The notes beneath the pieces were generated by a model that worked only from the letters and a program-made list of their open reading frames with translations, did no database searches and was not told the DNA's origin. Of a stretch of DNA of 64,000 nt, positions 37,250 through 64,000 are shown piece by piece. Source of the stretch: Channa striata. Its lineage: Eukaryota > Chordata > Actinopteri > Anabantiformes > Channidae. The position numbers and the translations under genes are program-made. Positions within the stretch are counted from its first letter, which is position 1, and every line of letters starts with the position of its first letter. Location: positions 19,626,388-19,690,387 of the forward strand of contig CM065187.1 in NCBI GenBank assembly GCA_033026295.1, read 5' to 3'.

Positions 37250-38210
37250 CACAAAAAAAAACCTCTATATAAGCAAAAACAGACAACGTGAGATTGACGA
37301 GGAGCTCTTTTTTTGCACTTTCTGAATTATCAAACCACTGCTCGGCTGTTACTGTGTTGTTTTGTTGCATTTTGACAAGCCGCTCAGTGACAGTAAAGAC
37401 TCAATGTTAAAATGTGAACCGTGTTCCAGGATGCTAATTTATATGTATGTACTTATGAACTTTTATGTTATTGTCTTCTCTGTGAGAAGAAAAGTTTGGA
37501 GCCATTTTAAATCTGTACAAGATGAGTTTGTTCATAGTTGTTTTTGGCGCATAGAAACATTTGCAAACAATTTGGTCAAACTGGTATCAGTATAGGTTAG
37601 GCAGCAAAGCTGATATCACACCGTTCCCCTTGATTTCATTTGAAAAAAAGAGGCAGCTACACGGAGGCTTTCGTCACAGCCTCTTTTGGCTTTTGCCCAT
37701 TCACTCAGTGTTTGGATTAAAGGGCTTATTTCGTGCAAATGAATGAAACTCTGGCCGAAGTTATTTGTAGTATTGAAACTCTGACCTCAAGAGCGGAAGT
37801 TAAAGACGTTATGGTGAAGTCGCACTCAAAGGCAAGGATGAACCCACATCTACACGCTTCAGTTTGGAGAAGTGTAAACAACTTTTCACAGATACATCAA
37901 AACGCACTTAGTATTTGTTTAGGAATGGCCAAAATATAAGCTCTTTAATCCATCTTAATTCACAATATGTATTGTGCAATGCCTTTTGTCTAATCAGACG
38001 TTATACAGGAGTTAAGGGGGGAAACATAGATTTTTCTGTCTGATAAGGTTTTACATTTTCTTCAAATGGATTTCCTTGTTAAACTTGGCATTAATGCTAA
38101 GATTTCTATAAAGACTGATGTTCGCCCTGCAATGCATTTTTTGTAGCAACAGCCAGTGTTAAAAATACCACTAAATGTTGACATCTTTATGAACAAATAC
38201 ATCAACTGAA

Positions 38211-38216
38211 AATAAA
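38211..38216 (+). terminator. ptger4: Candidate ptger4 polyadenylation signal
   Basis: AATAAA about 1.26 kb after the ptger4 stop, in AT-rich context. It is the first clear canonical hexamer I noticed downstream on this strand. Confidence 0.4.
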
Positions 38217-38230
38217 GGTTAAATATCCAA

Positions 38231-40870
38231 AAAAATTAGTTTGCATCTGTTTTCCAAGCAAACTGCTTCAAACTAATTTACAGTATGACAACACTGTGTA
38301 ACTGTGATTGTAGATAATATTTTGCTACAGTAAATATGTAAAAACTGGGAAAAAAAGATCTTCCAGGCATCTGCCACTATTATGAAAAATGTTTCAGAGG
38401 CATCTGATGCTTTTGGACTGTTGCTTGAACAAGTATTTGAAGGCGGTGGTGACAGACATTTGTCACTACTTTCTAAAAGTAAATGGACAAAATAGTTAAT
38501 CAGATAAAAACAATTTGACAATGAAAATAATCCTTAGTTGAGTTGCTGAAACAACTTTAGAGATGAAAACTGAATTTAATACTGATTACTTGTGATTTAT
38601 GGATGACAGCTCCATCATTGTTGATAAAAATATCGCTCAGCTGCTAATGAAAACAATTCTTCATTCACCGTGTAATTGTGTGATGGTTCAGTGTATCTGC
38701 CGAAGAATAGATTCCGAGATTACTCAAAGAGATTCTTACTGGAATTCCAACGCGCTACAATAACAGTTCTTTAGCCAGCGTGTCACCGTCAGCACTATTC
38801 ACCTGCCAAGAAAATACAGATCATTTTTGATCTCTTCCATCTTTTTCTACAGCAGCACTGATTGCTAAAACACAGTCCTAACGATTATCCGGATCACATG
38901 GTAAGGCACTGTTCACCTGCATAGAGATGGTGTCTTCACCCCTGTAGATTTCCAGGTTCAATGTGGCCGGTGTCCAACGGCTTCTGAGAGCAATAAAATC
39001 TTCCTCTGAGAACAATGAGCTGTTAAAGAGCTGCGACCTCAGGCCAAACAATCTGTTAAAGCTGTAAGTGAGTCTTGGGAGGAGGAGGAAACTGTGATTG
39101 ACAAAACAGATTTTAACAAAGGGGAAAAGGAAATAAAAACGATTGTTCATGGAAACTTCACTTTCCTCAGCTTAACACCAATGATACACTCCAATGTACA
39201 TTGAAGGTTTTCAATATTTAAACATCTGCTGTCACCTGCCAAGGAGCCAGTGGAAACAAGACTTTAAAATGAGACACGGGAACAATGTGAGGAGCAAATC
39301 CAGAAAATGACAAATGAATTGAGCACAGTATTTGTATCAACCTGAGGTATGCATAATTTGTTTATAATACTAAGGTTGATCTCAATAGGGTTGTGTTGAG
39401 GTTACAGTCATTGTTAACATCATCAGAGACTAGAAAATGCAACAAATGGACTAGATAATACACTTTCACTGTTTAACATCTATGAAACAACCTGAACATC
39501 CTATTTTCAAGCTCACTAACCTTTATACTTAAGTACCACAGTGTTTGTACCTGCCACCAGATACTGCTGCTTTTTTGATTTTACAGACACGATATTCTGC
39601 ATACGCTGCTTTCTATGGAAGGTTCAGTGTTCAATTAAATCACTTTAATTAAATGTAACATAAAACGTTTTTTTTTGCATTTTTTTTCATTTAAATTTAT
39701 TTTATTTACTTTTTAATTATTTGCATTCTCAATATACTGATTACACAGTTGGTCAATAAATCAACATACCAGCAGTTGGACCAACAAGATCTATGTGTGT
39801 TTAACCTAAAATGTCTTGGCATAATCAGATTTTATTATGCAACTTCTAAAAAAAAAAAACAGCTGCACCGCTGATGATTAGGGTGTGTCGCAGACAAGGG
39901 TGTGACTACTTATGTAATCAAGTTTTTTTGTTTTATATTTGTATCCAACTTACATCAATTTGTAAAGATTTGTCCCCTTTGTCTCTGAGTAGCTCTTTGT
40001 TTAATGCTTAATGTGCACCAGCCTTTCCAGTTATGTTTTTATGTACATGATTACTTTATATTTGCAGTCTTCTGCTCCTCTGACATGACTCATTTTTGTT
40101 CATATACAGTTTCTAGAGGTATTCATAAAGTAGCTTTATTATCTTAGAACTTCCAGTGGCACTATCATAGAAAGTCAATTATTCCTATATATTATATTTA
40201 AATTGCCCCACAAAGCTGAGGAGCACTATCTGCTTTAGAGGCAAAACTACTTTTCCCCGAACTGATCTTCATCACAATACTTGTCTTTAAGAGTGCGCTT
40301 AACGCCCGGCGCTCCAGCTTTCTGGGTCTTCACATGAGTTCACTTTAACAATAGTAAAATATACAAAAGGCAAAAAAAAAGAAGCACCAGTGTGATAGGA
40401 GCAATCTGAATCGTACCTTTTCAAAAATATTTTTTTTAATACACACACTTAAACTAAATCTAAACTAATCAAGGGGATTAGATAAAGCTTTTGCATTGCT
40501 ATTTTAGTTACTGGATAATTTCAATAGAAACAACTTGCAGTAAAACGGAAACAGAGAACTGTGGCTTGTGGTTTATCGTTTTGTGTCACTTATGTTCCTT
40601 GCCACTACAGCTCAACTGTGCGGCTAATTTTAAGCTTGTCAATGTGTCGTGTAGATAGGAAATACAGAACTAGCAACGGGAAGGTTTCAGGGAACCCAGA
40701 ACTATCCCACACTTTAAGAAGCAGTTTGTTGGGGATACATGCTCTTTTCAAAATGAACCTGTTTCATAAACACAATGACATCTCACTGTTATTCAACATT
40801 TGTGTATTTTGCTTGATTAATGACTTAATTTAAAAGTTTCTTAAATTTTGTGACAACCACAGGAAGCTAC
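38231..40870. other. Intergenic DNA between ptger4 and ttc33
   Basis: The genes converge here. The sequence is AT-rich and mostly featureless, apart from the unassigned minus-strand ORF at 38878-39150. Confidence 0.5.
38878..39150 (-). other. Unassigned exon-like ORF
   Basis: A 90-codon minus-strand ORF in AT-rich surroundings whose central part has balanced, protein-like composition (LRSRWTPATLNLEIYRGED). A possible exon 38917-39052 has an acceptor ending ttaacag and a donor CAG|GTGAAC, with the ORF open across it. I do not recognise the protein and saw no partner exons nearby. It may be a relic exon, part of an old mobile element, or chance. Confidence 0.25.
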
Positions 40871-41324
40871 TTTATTGTGATAAATAAACTGTCTTTGATT
40901 TCTTTATTTGTAAATGTTTTTATTCTGTACAAAGAAATCATCCCTTTATTACAGTTGTCTGGGTATCATCATTAATGTGTTGGCAGCTTTTCCCTGCTTC
41001 ATCTGAAGAATAACTGATGCATTTTTTATGTGTGCATTTTCTGCCAATGTTGTAAATTGTAAAAAGAATCCAGAATGGAAACACGCAGACATTTTAACCA
41101 GCCACTATGTAAAATGTGAGATCTCTCATGTAGAGGTCTCCTTTTACGGTGCCAGAAAGTAGCTTCTAATGTAAAGACCAAGTACATTAGCTATTAGCCT
41201 AAACTCTAAATATTGTGGTGTTCCAAGAAACAGATAAAATAAATTCTAAGAACTTTACACACAGCAGAAAAAATACCATTTGGTCCAAATGGAACCTGGA
41301 CAACCTATTCATGGTGAGAACAGT
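40871..41324 (-). other. ttc33: ttc33 3' UTR with polyadenylation signals
   Basis: Sequence downstream of the ttc33 stop. Reverse-strand AATAAA hexamers (tttatt on +) occur at 40871-40876, 40902-40907 and 40918-40923, so the transcript probably ends just below these positions. Confidence 0.5.
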
Positions 41325-52625
<11,301 letters not shown>

Positions 52626-53200
52626 CCTGGAGGGGCCACACACGGGGAGGGGGGGTGAGGGGGGGTGAGGGGGACTGTCGCTGGCTGACAGCTCATCTTA
52701 CCGGTGCATGTCCACAAACCGTCAAATGTCGGCACAGTAAAATCCCTTATTCAACGGAAAGCACACTAACGTCCCACTGTACCTCATCATTTAAACCACG
52801 TTTTTGCACCTCAGCTATCAGTTGCCCAGTGTTATATCTTATTTAAATACAGAACAGGTAGTTAGTTATCTAACAACTATAACTCTAAACTAGTTAACAT
52901 GGTTAATACTAACTAGTTAAACAAACAAAAAAACTATGCCGTCACAACGAAGCTAGCTAATGTTAGCAATGATAACTGAGCTAACAATGGACCAAAGTCT
53001 TGACAGCTTAGTGCATTTGCCCGTAAACTCAGTGACGTGCGTTAGCTTTCATATAGAAAATAACAGCGTTATTCCGAGAGACTGTGAGGGAACGTAAACG
53101 TACAGACTTTCGATGCTTCCCGTGGGCGACAATCGACCGAGCTACCGACGGCTAATTCACAGCTACATTTGTTGACGTTCGCACCGCGTTCAAGGCCAAT
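52626..53200 (-). promoter_or_regulatory. ttc33: ttc33 5' region
   Basis: Just upstream of the ATG (on the minus strand) is a C-rich tract at 52644-52673, then gtgtgtggcccctccag and one base before the ATG. This could be 5' UTR or the end of a 5' intron with its acceptor at 52627-52628. CpG-richer sequence around 52970-53200 is a plausible promoter. Human TTC33 has a non-coding first exon, so an upstream exon is plausible but was not located. Confidence 0.4.
52644..52673 (+). repeat. G-rich tract beside the ttc33 start codon
   Basis: ggggagggggggtgaggg... with several G-runs on the + strand (template strand of ttc33). It could form a quadruplex there, and on the sense strand it reads as a polypyrimidine tract. 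Confidence 0.75.
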
Positions 53201-53690
53201 AATAAAAAGCGTAAATATGAGCATCCGCTTCGGAAAAACACACGTTGTTGGAGAAAACTATTCACGCCATACTGCACCTGTATTAATCAAGTGGGCGATA
53301 TCAGAAATGTGTGATAAGAACCATGTGGAGAACGATGCTGGAAGGCGTCTCCAAACAGAAATTACTGTTGTCTTTAATTTTGTGTTCATTTTACCGAGAA
53401 TTGCAAATGCACCATGACCCGGAAACAATGAAACTTTAAAGATGACGGACCTGCAGTGTATTGCATTGAGTCGCACAGGTGGTCATATTGTGACAGCTGA
53501 TCGGTGCACGCGCTCATAATATCACACTAGCTGGCCCAACTGCGATTCCTCAGCCCAATTTCACTTTTCGCAGAGTTTGATATTATGCTTCCACCTTCTT
53601 AAACGCGAAGGTCAATGCTGATTAATTGTTCTTCAACATTGTAAAGAAGACTGAGAACATACTGAACTTTTAACAGAATTGTGTGCAATT
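53201..53690. other. Intergenic DNA between ttc33 and prkaa1
   Basis: No gene was recognised. The 82-codon + ORF at 53169-53417 has no family resemblance. Confidence 0.45.
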
Positions 53691-53696
53691 TAGCTG

Positions 53697-56027
53697 TTTA
53701 TTAGGCAGTTGTGTATACAAATGATTTCAACACTGTCCGTTCAAATGTACACTGGTCAACCTGGCAGGGTCCCTTCACACACCAAAGTGTAACATTTCTT
53801 TAAAGCAGTTCCAACTGATAGGCTTTACCTGCTAACGGTCAAGGTTTCACACAACCTTACACACCCAGACCCAGCATGTGAGCCACAAACTTTTTTTACT
53901 CACGCCTCGCAGCTGCCCATTAAAACTAAAAACGCTTAGTTTTACAATATCTTTTATAGAACACATTGTGTTTCTGTACCGTGATCACAATATGTCAAAG
54001 ACTCTAGTTTAAAACTGAGACAAAGTTTAAAATCAACTAATCATTTCATTCCAAACCTGCCACACAGGACAACCCCCCCCCTCCAAAAAAAAAAGAACTA
54101 AATAATTGTCACAATAATTGTCACTCTAAACAATTTCTTAAACTACTCAGAAATGTAAAATACTCTATACAAATGAAATCCGATTTTAAAGCTGTAGACA
54201 ACTTGAAACCCAGACTTAAGCAACATCTGACACTGCTTAATAAAAATAAATCTATCGATAATTAAATGATCAGACCATATTACTATTTAAGTTTGGGTTT
54301 GTTTTGCCAATCCTGAACACATGGTAGCAGTTACTGAAGTCTGCAATAGATTGACAACATCATGTTTTACATTTTGCAGCAATTATTTCTTTAATGCCAT
54401 CTTAGCGAATAATCAGATTTTCTTTTAAACTTGTGATAGTTTTAAATAACACTATCAAAATAATTTATGAACTTTAACCATAAAAACTGCAGAAGGTGCC
54501 AATAAGTCAAATTTTTCTGACATAAAAACTGAAAGTACTGATAAGGCAGCAAAACAACAGACAACACTTAAAACTATAAGACCGTGGAAAAGAAACAGAA
54601 GGAGAGACATGACATTGTAAGGTTGCAGGTATGAAGTTCTGTCAAAATTCATCAGCAGGACTTTACAATTCCAAGCTCCCAAATGGGTTTGTTTCAACAT
54701 TACCCTTTTATCAAAATCACTCTTCAAGGGAATGTGTCTGCAATCAAGATATAAACCTATGCAAACTTGACTATATTTCTCTTGTATTCCCTGTCAACAG
54801 ACATTTTTTTAATGCACTGCACATTACTTGGTATTAACATGTTCAGATTGAGCCCTGAGGCTCTACACTTTTCGTAGATTGGCATTTACAAGTTGAATGT
54901 AAGGAAAAGGCATTTCACTTACGAATCATACTAAAATTCTAATAATTAACCTTTTACAAAAGGAATTAAAAAAATACAACAAAAAAGTTAAACTCAAATT
55001 GTTATTTTAATATGTGACACTCAAAAGGATATTTGTAGGTTTTTACTGTCATGGCAAAATACCTCTTAAATGGTAAAAGCAGGTTATATTCATCTGGAAA
55101 GACAATCAAGTATCAGAATAATTGTGATTGAAAGAAACAAAACTGTGATATTGATTTAAAAACCAGACAGTAAAAAAGGGAAAGTGTAACGATCCAGCAA
55201 TAGATCTTAATGCAAGAAAGGAAAAAAAAAAAGAAAACAGGATTTCCAATAGAACCAACACTCTGTCCACTTAACGTACTGATAAATATAATCACATTTT
55301 TATACATAAAAATGCAGGGGACAGACAAAGTCAAAGTTTTACAATAAGGACAAAACTATGAAAATTTTGTCTGACAACTCAGTTTTACAAAAAAAAAAAA
55401 AAAAGAAAGAAAGAAAACCAAATGGTGATGCATTGTTTTGTCCCTGACACAAGACAGAAATAAAGGGGTCATTGCACTTATTTAGAGTCCAATGAATGTG
55501 ACGGGCAGGCCCCTATACATCTGCACCCCTTTCTCTGATCCCCACTGAGAGAATACCGAGCAGCAGGAAATAAAAGAAACTTGTGCAAAAGTGCTTTCCA
55601 CATCCTATATGCCACCCACCCAGCCCTCAACCAGTGGCTTCTTTCTCTGCAGGCAAAAACTTTCTCACTGTCTGTACTGGACAACAGTGCTCCCTGGCTA
55701 CAGTACAGAAAATTCAGTGTAATTACTTATATGTATGATGGAATGTGGACATTTGCTATTAAATTGATCAGGAAATTGCAAAAAAACCCTCCTAAACATC
55801 TTTCTCTCCTAGCTAACAAATAGCTGGTCTTTCTTCTTTCCCAATAACCCCTTACACCCCCTGTTAGCTCAGTATGCGTCCATTCAGCTAACAAAACGGC
55901 AACTTGCATCAGTGCCATGGAACAATCCCTTCATCCTCAGGTGGGATGAATTGAGCCATGAATCAGTTGCATGCTTATTGCTATAAAGACACTCGGAGAG
56001 GAAAAAGGCTAGCGATTGTTTTGTAAG
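53697..56027 (-). other. prkaa1: prkaa1 3' UTR (probable)
   Basis: AT-rich sequence downstream of the prkaa1 stop. A reverse-strand AATAAA (tttatt) at 53697-53702 is a candidate polyadenylation signal and would give a UTR of about 2.3 kb. Contains A-runs at 54088-54097 and 55388-55404 (T-runs in the transcript). Confidence 0.45.
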
Positions 56028-62726
<6,699 letters not shown>

Positions 62727-64000
62727 CTGCAGAATAAACAGGATGAGAGTAGTAATATCATTACAACCCTGACTATAGGAAAGGAGGAAAAAGATGACAA
62801 TGCAAAATTATTAGAAATATTATTACTATTTTAAAAACTTGATATGGACATCCAACCGAGCTCAAATTACCTCATACAAAAATCTGACTATTAACATAAT
62901 GGAAAACACAATTCAAAAAGCTTTCTTTTATTTCAGCCATAGTTTGCAAGTGGTTTCAGAAGATGTTTCCTAACCCAAAAGATTTTTTTTCTTTAACCCA
63001 CAGATATAATCACTCAGTTGAAGTGAAAATTACTATAAGTGATGTTGCAAGTTCTTCACCGCAACAGCAGCAGCTAGGAAAAAAGTAGGCAAGAATAACT
63101 GGAACTTATCTGAACAACTCTACTATAGAGTGCGGAAAAAGCATGCCATCTCGATGGATGGTGAAAAGACATAAAACCTGCAGCATTTACTCAAAAGCTG
63201 CTATTGATTTACCAGTCGTGCTAGTAGTAAACCATTAACTGTCTCCAGTAATCCAGACCACAATCATAGCAATCACTCCAGTGAACTGTGGTCTACTTTA
63301 ATTCAACAACAAAAATCTGAGTGCAGAGAGATGACTCATACTGGGAATTAACCAACTGTAAACAAAGCTGCCGGCTGTTCTGGAAAGGGCCTGCTTGGAT
63401 CACTTTATTTGGGTAAATTAGAAGTTAATCATCTGTTCCTAGGAAAAAAGCACTAAGGTTAAACACTAAACCGCCTACACAAGCGTGAGCTGAAAACGAA
63501 GGCACACCTAAAACATGCGAGCAAACGCTGATAAATGTTTAATGAACTTCAATAGGCATTTTATTCAGATACTTGTTGATGCAATCAGAGCTGTATGATG
63601 ACATACCGCCCTGCGTTAAAAAAAAAAAAGGGCGTAGATTGTGCTGCTTTTGCCTGACTCCCTCCGTACACATTTCAAAGCACTACTACGGTCTGCTCAA
63701 TACAGCTCATAAGGACGCCAAAGTTGAGATCAAGTATTGTACAAACCTGCAAAGCTTTCAAATATCACATTAATATATGAGAACGAGAGAAGCAGACTAG
63801 ATGAACCGGGATAATTAAACGCCCCGCGTTAGTTAGAGCCCAACTAGCGCGTTAACCAGCCCGGTTCACTTCCCGGTGTTTGTCTTGACAAACGACTTGT
63901 GGGTCTCTGATTAGCTCACAACGCAACCGACGCTAATTGACATACATGTGGCTAACTCGCAGCTAATGTCACAAAAGCTATCGCTATCTCCGCCAAGTGC
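62727..64000 (-). other. prkaa1: prkaa1 intron 1, running off the window
   Basis: No sequence encoding the expected P-loop (GTFGKVK type) was found here on the minus strand, so the first exon lies beyond 64000. CpG content rises after about 63780, as would be expected close to a CpG-island promoter. Confidence 0.7.

Larger units (their letters stand above)
36953..38230 (+). other. ptger4: ptger4 3' UTR (probable)
   Basis: AT-rich sequence after the stop codon. It contains a CA microsatellite and ends near an AATAAA signal at 38211-38216. The extent is inferred from that signal only. Confidence 0.5.

Overview
This is a piece of a teleost fish nuclear genome. The evidence is intron-rich genes with vertebrate splice signals, fish-type LINE and SINE tails, long CA microsatellites, and the block ptger4 - ttc33 - prkaa1. 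The same three neighbours occur in the same relative orientations at human 5p13.1 (PTGER4, TTC33, PRKAA1), from general knowledge of that locus. The species cannot be named from this window.

Layout. Bases 1-34200 hold no recognisable host gene. They are AT-rich intergenic DNA with scattered mobile elements: a full-length but dead non-LTR retrotransposon (8939-12015) flanked by a perfect 18-bp target-site duplication, pieces of an L2-like LINE family (720-909, 4329-4395, 15730-16863), a tRNA-derived SINE (12827-13026), older repeats and several hairpins. Bases 34581-36952 (+ strand) carry a two-exon gene for the prostaglandin E2 receptor EP4. Bases 41325-52625 (- strand) carry the four coding exons of ttc33, a TPR protein. 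Bases 56028-62726 (- strand) carry eight of the coding exons of prkaa1, the AMP-activated protein kinase alpha-1 subunit. The exon with its N-terminus and P-loop lies beyond the right edge.

The three genes belong to different pathways: a Gs-coupled lipid receptor, a small TPR protein of poorly known role, and an energy-sensing kinase. They form a conserved neighbourhood, not an operon-like unit.

Most notable points: an apparent one-base deletion in an A-run in the first ttc33 coding exon, which breaks an otherwise intact gene; the clean target-site duplication of the retrotransposon despite several lesions in its ORF; a cluster of CRE-like palindromes about 3.5 kb upstream of ptger4; a 143-bp pure AC microsatellite inside ttc33; and an exon-like minus-strand ORF between ptger4 and ttc33 that I cannot assign. 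I found no convincing new biological system. All splice sites and boundaries were read by eye.
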